A DNA stretch of 64,000 nt from Gaiellasilicea sp963705515 (GTDB lineage Bacteria; Actinomycetota; Thermoleophilia; Gaiellales; Gaiellaceae): assembly GCA_963705515.1 (NCBI GenBank), contig CAVPJV010000002.1:186001-250000 (forward strand), written 5' to 3'. Made by a program: the position numbers and the translations under genes. Every line of letters starts with the position of its first letter. The stretch's first letter is position 1. Below, piece by piece: positions 35,420 through 44,162 of the stretch. The notes beneath the pieces are model-generated. The model was not told where the DNA came from. It saw only the letters and a list, made by a program, of their open reading frames with translations, and did no database searches.

Positions 35420-38194
35420 TCAGCTGCAGCCGGTGTTCGTGCCGCAGTCGCGGCAGGTGTAGCACGAGCCCGTGCGCACCATGCTCCCCCCGCACTTCGC
35501 GCACTCGACCGCGTCCTCCCAGGTGTTGAAGAGGGCGGTCTGCCCCTTCGGCGGCGCCTCGGCGGCAGGCGCTGCGGCCTCGCCGGTGGCGTACGCCTGT
35601 GCGAGACGCGCCTTCACCTCGGCGGTCAGGATCCCCGCCTCCTCCTGCTGCTCGGAGGTGAGGAACTTCTTCCCCATCCAGCGGAAGATGTAGTCGACGA
35701 TCGACTTCGCGACCCGGATGTCGGCGTCGTTCGTGAGCCCGCTCGGCTCGAAGCGCATGTGGCTGAACTTCGAGACGTAGACCTCGAGCGGCACGCCGTA
35801 CTGGAGCCCGAGGCTGACCGAGATCATGAACGAGTTCATCAGGCCGGCGAGCGTCGTGCCCTCCTTGGCAATGTCGACGAAGATGTCGCCGGGCGTGCCG
35901 TCCTCGAACAGGCCGACGTGGATGTACCCCTCGTAGTCGCCGACCTTGAACTTGCGGCCGACCTCGACGCGATCCTCCGGCACCCGCCGCCGCTTCGGCT
36001 GCGTGACCGGAGCCACCGGGGCCAGCATCGGCAGCGGCGCGGCGCTCTTGTCGGCCGAGCCGGAGAGCGGCTGCGCGACCTTGCAGTTGTCGCGGTAGAT
36101 CGCGATCGCCTTGACGCCGAGCTGCCACGACTCGATCAGGAGCTGCGACACGTCCTCGACCGTCGCCTCCTCGGGCAGGTTCACCGTCTTCGAGATCGCG
36201 CCCGAGATGAACGGCTGCACCGCGCCCATCATCTTCACGTGACCCATGTAGTGGATCGCGCGATCGCCGATCGCGCAGTCGAAGACGGGGTAGTGCTCGC
36301 TCTTCACGTACGGCGCGCCGACGATCGTGTTCCGCTCGTCGATGAACGCCACGACCTCCTCGGCCTCGCTCGGCGCGTAGCCGAGCTTGTCGAGGGCCAT
36401 CGGCACGGTCTTGTTCACGATCGTGATCTCGCCGCCGCCGACGAGCTTCTTCGACTTCACCAGCGAGAAGTCCGGCTCGACGCCCGTCGTGTCGCAATCC
36501 ATCATGAAGCTGATCGTCCCGGTCGGCGCGAGCACGGTCGCCTGCGCGTTCCGGTAGCCGCTCACCTCGCCCTTGTCGAGCGCGTCGTCCCACGCCTGGC
36601 GCGCGGCCGTGAGCAGGTCGTCCGGCACCGAGTCGGAGTGCTGGATGTTCCCGACGGCGGCGCGGTGCTTCGCGATCACGCCGATCATCGCGGCCGCGTT
36701 CGGCTGGTAGCCGGCGAACGGGCCCATCCGACGGGCGATCTCGGCCGACTTGCGGTAGGCGCGGCCGGTCATCAGCGCCGTGATCGCCGCCGCGTAGGCG
36801 CGGCCGTCGTCGGAGTCGTACGGGAAGCCCCGCGCCATCAGGAGCGCGCCGAGGTTCGCGTAGCCGAGCCCGAGCTGGCGGTACGCCTTCGCGTTCCCGT
36901 CGATCTCCGGCGTCGGGTACGACGAGTAGCCGACGCAGATCTCCTGCGCCAGGAACATCACGTCGACGGCGTGCTCGAAGGCGGTGACGTCGAACTCGCC
37001 GTCCTCGCGCCGGAACTTCATCAGGTTGAGCGAGGAGAGGTTGCACGCCGAGTCGTCGATCGACATGTACTCCGAGCACGGGTTGGACGCGTTGATCCGG
37101 CCGGTGTTCGGGAGCGTGTGCCACGAGTTGATCGTCGTGTCGTACTGGACGCCCGGGTCGGCGCACTGCCAGGCCGCCTCGGCGATCTGCCGCAGCAGCT
37201 CGCGCGCGTCGGTCGACTCGACCACGGTGCCGTCGGTGCGGGCGGTCAGGTTCCACTCCTTGCTCTCCAGCACCGCCTCCATGAAGGCGTCGCTGACGCG
37301 GACCGAGTTGTTCGCGTTCTGGTACTGGATCGAGCCCCAGTCCGGCGAGTCGAGCGACATGTCGTAGCCGGCCTGCTCGAGGACGCGCGCCTTCCGCTCC
37401 TCCTTGGCCTTGCACCAGATGAACTCCTCGATGTCGGGGTGGTCGACGTCGAGCACGACCATCTTGGCCGCGCGCCGCGTCTTCCCGCCCGACTTGATCG
37501 TCCCCGCCGACGCGTCGGCGCCGCGCATGAAGCTGACCGGGCCGGACGCGTAACCGCCCTTCGACAGCTGCTCCTTCGAGCTGCGCAGCTTCGAGAGGTT
37601 GAGGCCCGAGCCGGAGCCGCCGCGGAAGATGACGCCCTCGCGCCGGATCCAGTCGAGGATCGACTCCATCGAGTCGTCGATCGAGAGGATGAAGCAGGCG
37701 GAGCACTGCGGCTTCTCCTCGAAGCCGACGTTGAACCAGACCGGCGAGTTGAAGGAGGCGTACTGGTTGACCAGGATCGCCTTCAGCTCCGCCTCGAACG
37801 TGTCGGCCTCGTCCGTGGTCGCGAAGTAGCCCCCTGCCCGGCCCCAGCCGCCGATCGTGTCGACGACGCGGCCGATCATCTGCTTGACGCTGCGCTCACG
37901 CTCGGGGGAGCTGAGCCGCCCGCGGAAGTACTTCTGCGCGACGATGTTCGTCGCCGTCTGCGACCAGAAGCGCGGGAACTCGACGTTCCGCTGCTCGAAG
38001 GCCGGGCCGTCCTTGCCCGGGATGATCGCGTCGCGGAGCTCCCATTCGATCTCGTCGAACGGGTCGCGTCCGGGGATCGTGAAGAAGCGTCCCGGCGTGA
38101 CCGACGCCGTCTCCTCGACGACGACGTTCACGACCTCGTCCTGTGCGGCTGCTGCGTCCTGCAGTCGTTCCTTGGTCTGCTTTGCGGTCGCCAT
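35420..38194 (-). CDS. nrdJ: Adenosylcobalamin-dependent ribonucleotide reductase (class II)
   Basis: A 924-residue enzyme that makes deoxyribonucleotides using vitamin B12. Landmarks are FNSPVWFNVG, IIPGKDGPAFEQRNVEFP, GGSGSGLNLSKLRSS, the active-site loop NPCSEYMSIDDSACNLSSLN and VLAPTGTISFMMDCDTTGVE. A C-terminal redox/zinc tail has CAKCGGSM and CYTCRDCGTNTGC. The large size and long C-terminal extension fit actinobacterial NrdJ proteins. There is no separate radical-generating subunit gene nearby. The ATG at 38194 has GAGAGGAC upstream. I looked for a cobalamin riboswitch or NrdR box in the 170 bp upstream and found none convincing. The cobalt importer lies 4.3 kb away. Confidence 0.96.
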   Translation of the reverse strand: MATAKQTKERLQDAAAAQDEVVNVVVEETASVTPGRFFTIPGRDPFDEIEWELRDAIIPGKDGPAFEQRNVEFPRFWSQTATNIVAQKYFRGRLSSPERERSVKQMIGRVVDTIGGWGRAGGYFATTDEADTFEAELKAILVNQYASFNSPVWFNVGFEEKPQCSACFILSIDDSMESILDWIRREGVIFRGGSGSGLNLSKLRSSKEQLSKGGYASGPVSFMRGADASAGTIKSGGKTRRAAKMVVLDVDHPDIEEFIWCKAKEERKARVLEQAGYDMSLDSPDWGSIQYQNANNSVRVSDAFMEAVLESKEWNLTARTDGTVVESTDARELLRQIAEAAWQCADPGVQYDTTINSWHTLPNTGRINASNPCSEYMSIDDSACNLSSLNLMKFRREDGEFDVTAFEHAVDVMFLAQEICVGYSSYPTPEIDGNAKAYRQLGLGYANLGALLMARGFPYDSDDGRAYAAAITALMTGRAYRKSAEIARRMGPFAGYQPNAAAMIGVIAKHRAAVGNIQHSDSVPDDLLTAARQAWDDALDKGEVSGYRNAQATVLAPTGTISFMMDCDTTGVEPDFSLVKSKKLVGGGEITIVNKTVPMALDKLGYAPSEAEEVVAFIDERNTIVGAPYVKSEHYPVFDCAIGDRAIHYMGHVKMMGAVQPFISGAISKTVNLPEEATVEDVSQLLIESWQLGVKAIAIYRDNCKVAQPLSGSADKSAAPLPMLAPVAPVTQPKRRRVPEDRVEVGRKFKVGDYEGYIHVGLFEDGTPGDIFVDIAKEGTTLAGLMNSFMISVSLGLQYGVPLEVYVSKFSHMRFEPSGLTNDADIRVAKSIVDYIFRWMGKKFLTSEQQEEAGILTAEVKARLAQAYATGEAAAPAAEAPPKGQTALFNTWEDAVECAKCGGSMVRTGSCYTCRDCGTNTGCS

Positions 38195-38364
38195 TCTCGT
38201 CCTCTCACCTTCGGCTTGTACGGCGCACGCAGGTCGGCTTTCTGCGGGCCACTGAGCGGATCGGGGACGTTAGACCCAGCACCGGACGGAGGCTGAAAAC
38301 CGCATGTTGAAGCGGCAAACCGTGTCTGTCAGTGTAGCCGCCCGGGATGGCCCGGCGTCGGGCC

Positions 38365-38892
38365 TCAGGACGTCTGCGGCGGCAGGCGGCGAGCCTGGAC
38401 GCGGCGGATGATGTAGCCCGCGGAGCCGCCGATGATGAGCAGCAGCGCCAGGCCGGCGAGGATCAGGAGCGGGATCGGAACGGAGCTTGCGCTCTCCGGG
38501 TCCACAGGCGCGCCCGCGGTCGTCGCGGTCGGCGGATCGTCCGAGCCGTCCGAGGGGAGCGCGCCCGTTGTCTCGGTCGTCTCCGTGGTGTCCGTCCCCG
38601 TCGTGTCCGTCGGCACCTCGCCCGGCGTCGGATCGGTGGTGGCGGGCGGTGCGGGCTCGCCGCGCTTGCGGTTCTGGAGCGCGCGCTGGATGTCGTCCTT
38701 CGCGCTCGAGTAGTCGCGCACGTCGCGCGGCAGGATCTCGATCGCGTCGTCGTAGCAATGCAGGGCGTACGTCCCGTCGACCCGGCCGTTGTCGTACCAG
38801 TCGTCGATCACCGCGCGGCCGCACGACTGGGCCGCGCCGGCGGGCGACGCGACCGCGAGCATCGCGAGAAACGCAGCCAGGACGACGAGCAC
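38365..38892 (-). CDS. Exported membrane-anchored protein with Thr/Asp-rich linker
   Basis: A predicted 175-residue surface protein. The signal peptide is LVVLAAFLAMLAVASPAGAA. A small domain (about 25-70; CGRAVIDDWYDNGRVDGTYA then LHCYDDAIEILPRDV) carries two cysteines that could form a disulphide. A Thr/Asp/Pro-rich linker (PTPGEVPTDTTGTDTTETTE) leads to a C-terminal membrane helix (IPLLILAGLALLLIIGGSAG) and a basic tail, so it should be an anchored extracytoplasmic protein. GTG 38892 has GAGGAG about 8 nt upstream; earlier in-frame codons exist. The function is unknown. Confidence 0.65.
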   Translation of the reverse strand: MLVVLAAFLAMLAVASPAGAAQSCGRAVIDDWYDNGRVDGTYALHCYDDAIEILPRDVRDYSSAKDDIQRALQNRKRGEPAPPATTDPTPGEVPTDTTGTDTTETTETTGALPSDGSDDPPTATTAGAPVDPESASSVPIPLLILAGLALLLIIGGSAGYIIRRVQARRLPPQTS

Positions 38893-39094
38893 GCGGAGTG
38901 CTCCTCGGACCGGCTCGTGGTTGGCGGCGGGAATCAAGATCGTTGTTCCGGGGCGTTCTCCCCGCGAACTGCGGGGAATGGTGCAGAGTCTCTCGGACGG
39001 CATTGAGGTCGGGGTGAGCGGCTGGTAAACGGTTTGTTAGGCCACATGGATACGGCGCTCGTGCCTTTCCGGTCACCATGCTAGCTTGGCCGCG

Positions 39095-40970
39095 ATGCGG
39101 AGGCCCGGTGTGGCGGTGTCGGTCGCGGCCGCGTTGCTGCTCGGCGCCGTGTTCGCGGGCGACTCGGTGTGGACAGCGCTCGCCGCTCTGCTCGTGGCAG
39201 GCGGCTGGGGAGCGCTCGCGCTGGCCGGTCGGGCGCCGTTGCCCGCGGGCGGAGGCGTGCTCGTCGGGCTGCTGCTCGCGACCGCGGCGTGGAGCGGACT
39301 CTCGATCGCCTGGTCGGTCGCACCCGATCTCTCGTGGGTGGAGCTGAACGGGACGCTCGTGTACGTCGCGTTCCTCGCCGTCGGCCTCCTCCTCGGCGCC
39401 GGGCCGCGGGAGCCTGCGAAGCTCGCCGCCGCGGCGCTGACCGTGGCGTTCGGCGCCGGCGTCGTCTGGGCGCTCGCGGGCAAGGCGATCCCGGCCGTCT
39501 TCCCCGACGGCGGCCGAGCCGCCAGGCTGCGCGACCCGATCGGCTACTGGAACGCGCTCGCGCTCGCCGCCGACGCGCTGCTGGTGCTGGCGCTCTCGTT
39601 CGCCGCCTCGGCACGAGCCGTCTCGGTGCGGATGGGCTGCGCTGTGCTTGCCTACGCGGCCGTCGCCGCAGTCTTTCTGGCCGCCTCGCGCGCCGGCGTC
39701 GCCGCCGCCGTGCTCGGCATCGTGCTCTGGCTCTGGCTCCGCCGCGACCGCGTCGAGGCGGCCTTGCTCGCGCTCGTCGCGATCGTGCCCGCAGCCGTGG
39801 TCGCGGGCTGGGCGTTCACCCGGCCGGCGCTCGTCGAGGACGGCGCCTCGCACGCCGACCGCGTCGCCGACGGGGCGTGGTTCGGGCTGCTCCTGGTCGC
39901 TCGGCGGCGCGCTCGTCGCGGCCGGCGCCCGTGAGCTCGCACGGCGTCCGCTGTCTCCTGCACGGCGCCGCCGCGTGGCGCGGCTGCTGCGCGGCTTCGC
40001 GTTCGCCGTCGCGTTCGTGACGGTCGTCGGCCTCGTCGCCAACGCCGGCCGGATCGCGGACGAGTTCCGCGGCGAGGAGGTCCAGAACGATCCCGGCCGG
40101 TTCGCGAGCCTGAGCTCGAACAACCGGCTGGCCTGGTGGGGCGAGGCGCGCGACATCTTCGAGGCCGACCCGCTCGTCGGTGCCGGTGCGAACACGTTCG
40201 AGGTGGCGAGGAAGCGCTACCGCGAGATCGCCTCCTCGGTGACACAGCCGCACAGCGTCCCGCTCCAGTTCCTGGCCGGGACCGGGGTGATCGGGCTCGG
40301 CCTCCTGCTCGGGCTCGTCGCCGCAGCAGCGGCGGCGGCCGTCGGCGCCATGCGTCGACTCGAGGGCTCGGAACGCGACGCGGCGGCGGCGCTCGCAGTT
40401 GCGCTCGCGCTCTGGCTCGTGCACGCGCTCGTCGACTACGACTGGGACTTCGTCGCGGTCACGGGCCCAGCCTTCTTCGCAGCCGGCGTTCTCGCAGCGG
40501 CCGGACGACCTGCGCGCCGCGGCGCGTTCCCGTTTGCCGCGGCCGCTGCCGGTGCGCTCGCCGTGGCCGCCGCGATCTCGGTCGTCACCCCCTGGCTCGC
40601 GGAACGGAGCGTGCGCCAGGTCAACCCGGCGCTCGAGCGCGGCGACGTCGACGCGGCGCGCGACGCGGCCGAGCGTGCCCGTTCACTGAATCCGCTCTCG
40701 CTCGAGCCGCTGTTCGCGCGCGCTCGCGTCGAGGAGGTCGCGGACGACGAGGACGCCGCGCTCGCCGCCTACCGGCGCGCGGCGGCGCTCCAGCCCGACA
40801 ACCCGGTCGCCTGGTTCGAGCTGGGTCTCTACGAGTTCCACCTCGGCGACCGCTGCTCGGCCTACGTGCACCTGAACCGCGCCTACACGCTCGACCCGGC
40901 CGGCACGCAGTGGACACCGGACAGCGAGCTCGTGCAGTCGCTCGCCTGGGTGAACGCCGGGAACTGCTGA
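39095..40970 (+). CDS. O-antigen ligase (Wzy/WaaL)-like membrane protein with TPR tail (frameshift near 39899)
   Basis: A protein of about 625 residues. Ten or more hydrophobic helices and the segments DPIGYWNALALAADALLVLA, FLAASRAGVAAAVLG and SSNNRLAWWGEARDIFEADP with GAGANTFEVARKRYREI and QPHSVPLQFLAGTGVIGLGL are typical of Wzy_C/O-antigen ligases, which polymerise or attach surface glycans. The C-terminus has TPR repeats (AALAAYRRAAALQPDNPVAW, LNRAYTLDPAGTQ). One frameshift near 39899 (GLLLV to GGALVAAGAREL) separates two strongly conserved halves, so an error is likely. A TAGCTT element 7 nt before ATG 39095 suggests a leaderless mRNA. Confidence 0.83.
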
Positions 40971-40971
40971 G

Positions 40972-41472
40972 CTAGGCGCCGACGACGAGCGCGACGTGGG
41001 CGCCGAGCATGTCGGCGGGGCGGAGGCCGTCGAGCGGCCCGACGATCTTGACGTGGAGGTCCTTCGCCAGCCTGGCGCCTTCCGCGTGGTAGCCCTTGCG
41101 GTACATCACGAGCGTCCGCGTGAAGTCGCTGCGCGGCGCGTTGCCGACGGTGCCGATCGTGTAGCCGAAGCGGCGCACGGCCTCGGCGCTCGAGGCGGCG
41201 GCGCCGGCGCGTCCGTTTCCGTTGAGGACGATCACGGACGTCTCGCCGCGGGTCAGCTTCGGCGCTCCGACCGGCGGCGCGCGATGCGGTTTCACTTTCG
41301 CCGGCGCCATCACCTTCGCCTGCGCAGCCTGGCGGACGTGGTCGGAGACCGGCTTCGCGAGCAGGACGACGCCGAGCACCACGAGAACAACGAGCTCGAG
41401 CGCGGCGACGCCGGAGGCGACCAGCGTCGCCGTGCGCCACGGGCTCCTGACCTCGATGAGGGAGTGCTCCAC
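40972..41472 (-). CDS. LytR C-terminal-domain membrane protein
   Basis: A 166-residue protein. One membrane helix (LVASGVAALELVVLVVLGVVLL) near residue 25 precedes an extracytoplasmic LytR_C-type domain (SVIVLNGNGRAGAAASSAEA, VRRFGYTIGTVGNAPRSDFT). That domain is found at the C-terminus of LytR-CpsA-Psr proteins and alone in many actinobacterial wall proteins. The catalytic LCP domain is absent. It probably helps attach cell-wall glycopolymers. GTG 41472 follows AAGGCGG. It converges with the O-antigen ligase gene, one base between stops, and follows a PIG-V-like gene. Confidence 0.72.
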   Translation of the reverse strand: MEHSLIEVRSPWRTATLVASGVAALELVVLVVLGVVLLAKPVSDHVRQAAQAKVMAPAKVKPHRAPPVGAPKLTRGETSVIVLNGNGRAGAAASSAEAVRRFGYTIGTVGNAPRSDFTRTLVMYRKGYHAEGARLAKDLHVKIVGPLDGLRPADMLGAHVALVVGA

Positions 41473-41509
41473 GGCCGCCTTGATTCTGCTTCGCCGGGGC
41501 CGCTCCTTC

Positions 41510-42664
41510 CTACGCGATCCAGATTCCGCGCGCGAACGCGGCCGCGGCGACCGCGCCGACTGCGGCGAACGAGACCAGGACCGCGTCACGGGCCCGCGGC
41601 CGCTCGAGCGTCAGCGACGCGAGTGCGAGGTAGAGCGGGAAGTCCACGAGCAGGAACCGGGGGAGGCTGACGAGCGGAAACCCCTGCGCCGGCGCGGAGA
41701 GCGCGATCGCGAGCGTCGTCGCCGAGTAGGCGCCGAAGGCGGCGCCGAGCCGTCTCCACGCGATCCACGTCAGCCAGAGAGCGGCGACGAGCAGCGCCAG
41801 GTGCGAGAGGTTCCAGAGGCCGACCCGCTGCTCGTTGCCCGGCCCGCCGGCGGGCATGTCGAGCAGGTGCCGCGTGCCTCGGCCCGCGGCGAGGACGGCG
41901 TCCCGAAGCCCGTCGAGCGGCCCCAGCCACGAGGCGTTCCGGTTCCAGTCGGCCTGCGCGCTCGTGAACGCCCACGGGTCGCCGATCGCCCAGTCCAGAT
42001 AGAAGGCGTAGAGCCCGACGGCGGCCGGCAGGAGCAGCAGCGGCCAGAGCCGTGCGAGCGAGCGCGGATCGCGGCCGCGCCAGAGCAGGATCAGGAGCGC
42101 GGGCAAGAGCGCCAGCCCCATCAGCCGCGTCCCGGTCGCGAACCCGCCCAGGACGCCGGCGAGCACCGGCCGGCCCCGCGTCGCCGCCAGGAACGAGCCG
42201 GCGGCGAGGGCGAGGAAGAGGCCCTCCGAGTAGAGCGACGTGAAGACGAAGCCGACGGGATAGAGCGCGAGGTAGAGGACGACGTCATGGGCGCCGCGCT
42301 GGCCGAGCAGCGGCCGTGCGAGCTGGGCCAGCACCCAGGCCGCGACCGCGCCGGCGGCGAGCGAGATCAGCACGCCTGCGACGAGCGGCGAGCCCGTCAC
42401 CCACGCGAGCGCGTGCACGAGCGCGGGGTAGACGGGGAAGAACGCCGCCGCCTGCGGCACCTCGTCGTAGCCGTGCAGCGAGATCTGGAGGAACCAGCGC
42501 GCGTCCCACTGCGAGAGCGACTGGAAGAGGAAGTCGCTCGCCGGCCCGTACGCGTCGCCGATCAGCCGACGCTCGGGCGCGGGCGCCCAGATCAGCGTTG
42601 CCGCGGCGCCCAGCCAGAAGGCGACGCGGATCGCGACGAACGTCGCGGCCGGTCTCAGCCCCAC
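41510..42664 (-). CDS. PIG-V-like (mannosyltransferase) integral membrane glycosyltransferase
   Basis: A 384-residue membrane protein with about ten helices. DARWFLQISLHGYDEVPQAA and AFFPVYPALVHALAWVTGSP match the GPI mannosyltransferase PIG-V family and its bacterial relatives, which use a lipid-linked sugar donor. The acidic residue of the DARW motif is the likely catalytic or metal-binding site. LATGTRLMG-type and FPRFLLVDFPLY-like segments are also present. It starts 10 bp inside the end of the epimerase gene, so it is co-transcribed with surface-polysaccharide functions. Confidence 0.8.
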   Translation of the reverse strand: MGLRPAATFVAIRVAFWLGAAATLIWAPAPERRLIGDAYGPASDFLFQSLSQWDARWFLQISLHGYDEVPQAAAFFPVYPALVHALAWVTGSPLVAGVLISLAAGAVAAWVLAQLARPLLGQRGAHDVVLYLALYPVGFVFTSLYSEGLFLALAAGSFLAATRGRPVLAGVLGGFATGTRLMGLALLPALLILLWRGRDPRSLARLWPLLLLPAAVGLYAFYLDWAIGDPWAFTSAQADWNRNASWLGPLDGLRDAVLAAGRGTRHLLDMPAGGPGNEQRVGLWNLSHLALLVAALWLTWIAWRRLGAAFGAYSATTLAIALSAPAQGFPLVSLPRFLLVDFPLYLALASLTLERPRARDAVLVSFAAVGAVAAAAFARGIWIA

Positions 42665-43545
42665 GTGAGCCGGAGGCCGTCGGCGAGTGGCGTCTGCGAC
42701 CGCCAGCCGAGCTCGCGCTCGGAGCGGGAGACGTCGAGGAAGCTGCGGCGGACGTCACCTGCCCGTGCAGGCGCGTGCGTCGCCTCGGTCTCGACGCCGG
42801 CAACGCGCCGGCAGCCTTCGAAGAGCTCGTTCACGGACGTCTCCGTCCCGGTGCCGACGTTGAAGACGCCGCCGTCGCGGCCGACCGCGGCGAGCACGGC
42901 GGCGACGACGTCGCCCACATAGACGTAGTCCCGTGTCTGCTCGCCGTCGCCGAAGATCGTCACGCCTTCGCCGTCGCGAAGCCGGTCGATGAAGATCGCG
43001 ACCACGCCGCCCTCGAGCTTCGCCAGCTGGCGCGGCCCGTAGACGTTCGCGAAGCGGAGCGCGACGTGACGCGTCCCGTGCAGCCGGTTCCAGGTCGCGA
43101 GGTACTCCTCGGCGGCGAGCTTGGCGGTGCCGTAGGGCGAGAGCGGCCGCCGCTCGTCCTCCTCCCGCGCGGGGCGCTCGCACTCGCCGTAGATGGCGCC
43201 GCCGGTGGAGCTGAAGACGAGCTGCGCGCCGTGCGGGCGCGCCGCCTCGAGCACGTTCAGCGTGCCGACCACGTTCACCTCGGCGTCGAAGAGCGGCCGC
43301 TCGACCGAGGTGCCGACGTCGGCCTGCGCGGCGAGATGGACGACGAGCTCGGGTTGGATCTCCTCGAAGAGGCCCGCGAGCGGCTCGCGGATGTCGAGCT
43401 CGTACAGCGTCGCCGCGTCGTTCAGGTTCTCGCGGCGCCCGGTGGCGAAGTTGTCGACGACGTGCACCTCGTCGCCGCGCGCGACGAGCGCGTCGACGAC
43501 ATGCGAGCCGATGAAGCCGGCTCCCCCGGTGACCGCCGCGCGCAC
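42655..43545 (-). CDS. NAD-dependent epimerase/dehydratase (UDP-glucose 4-epimerase-like)
   Basis: A 296-residue extended SDR protein. The NAD motif is AAVTGGAGFIGSHVVDALVA, followed by VVHLAAQADVGTS and the catalytic Tyr/Lys in PLSPYGTAKLAAEEYL, with the Ser in VFSSTGGAIYGE. LRFANVYGPRQ is characteristic of UDP-sugar epimerases of the GalE/WbpP group. It probably interconverts nucleotide sugars for the surface glycan encoded around it. GTG 43545 has TAGGAT 6 nt upstream (leaderless). Confidence 0.88.
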   Translation of the reverse strand: MRAAVTGGAGFIGSHVVDALVARGDEVHVVDNFATGRRENLNDAATLYELDIREPLAGLFEEIQPELVVHLAAQADVGTSVERPLFDAEVNVVGTLNVLEAARPHGAQLVFSSTGGAIYGECERPAREEDERRPLSPYGTAKLAAEEYLATWNRLHGTRHVALRFANVYGPRQLAKLEGGVVAIFIDRLRDGEGVTIFGDGEQTRDYVYVGDVVAAVLAAVGRDGGVFNVGTGTETSVNELFEGCRRVAGVETEATHAPARAGDVRRSFLDVSRSERELGWRSQTPLADGLRLTWG

Positions 43546-43564
43546 CGCCGTATCCTAGTGCGGA
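43546..43564. promoter_or_regulatory. Shared -10 region of two divergent leaderless genes
   Basis: Only 19 bp separate the epimerase GTG (43545) and the tmk ATG (43565). On the plus strand TATCCT (43551-43556) lies 8 nt before the ATG. On the minus strand TAGGAT (43557-43552) lies 6 nt before the GTG. The two hexamers overlap almost completely, so the two polymerases would compete for the same DNA. No -35 is apparent on either side. Confidence 0.45.
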
Positions 43565-44162
43565 ATGTTCGTCACCTTCGAGGGAATGGACGGCTCCGGC
43601 AAGACGACGCAGGTGGAGCGGCTGCGGGCGGCCCTCGAGGCGGAGGGGCGCGAGGTCGTGACCGCCCGCGAGCCGGGGCAGACGGAGCTCGGCGAGGCGA
43701 TTCGGAACCTCGTCCTCCACGGCGGGCCGATGACCCCCTGGGCGGAGGCGCTGCTCTACGCCGCCTCGCGCGCCGAGGTCGTCGCCGAGGTCGTCCGGCC
43801 GGCGCTCGAGCGCGGCGCCGACGTCCTGCTCGACCGCTACCTCGACAGCTCGATCGTCTACCAGGGGATCGGACGCGGGCTCGGCGTCGACGAGGTGCTC
43901 GAGATCAACCTGCTCGCCACCGGCGGCCTCCTGCCCGGACCGGACGTTCGTGCTCGCGATCGAGCCGGGAACGTCCTCGTCACGCGTCGGCTCCAAGCCG
44001 GACCGGATCGAACGGGAGGACGCGGCGTTCCACCGGCGAGTCGCCGAGGGCTACGAGGAGCTGGCGGCCCTCTTCCCCGAGCGCGTGGTCGTCCTCGACG
44101 GCTCGCTCGACCCGGACGCACTGGCGGAGAGGATCTACGGTGAGCTTCAGCGCGTTGGCTGA
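43565..44162 (+). CDS. tmk: Thymidylate kinase (frameshift near 43938)
   Basis: The enzyme that phosphorylates dTMP to dTDP, essential for DNA synthesis. The P-loop is FEGMDGSGKTTQVERL, followed by TAREPG and the LID-region DRYLDSSIVYQGIGRGLGVD. The C-terminal part (FVLAIEPGTSSSRVGSKPDR and EREDAAFHRRVAEGYEELAA) is in another frame after position 43938. The expected DRTFVLAI segment is found by dropping a base within CCCGGACCGG. A broken copy of an essential gene is very unlikely to be real, so this is a sequence error. It is the first gene of a tmk-holB pair. Confidence 0.88.

Noticed and set aside
35360..38296. A 978-residue open frame on the plus strand opposite nrdJ
   Set aside because: It is a frame shadow of nrdJ in GC-rich DNA: it has an Arg/Glu/Val-heavy composition, no motif and no ribosome-binding site, while nrdJ on the other strand is fully conserved.
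38195..38364. Cobalamin riboswitch or NrdR box upstream of nrdJ
   Set aside because: I found no B12-box-like sequence, and the only candidate repeats do not match the NrdR consensus.
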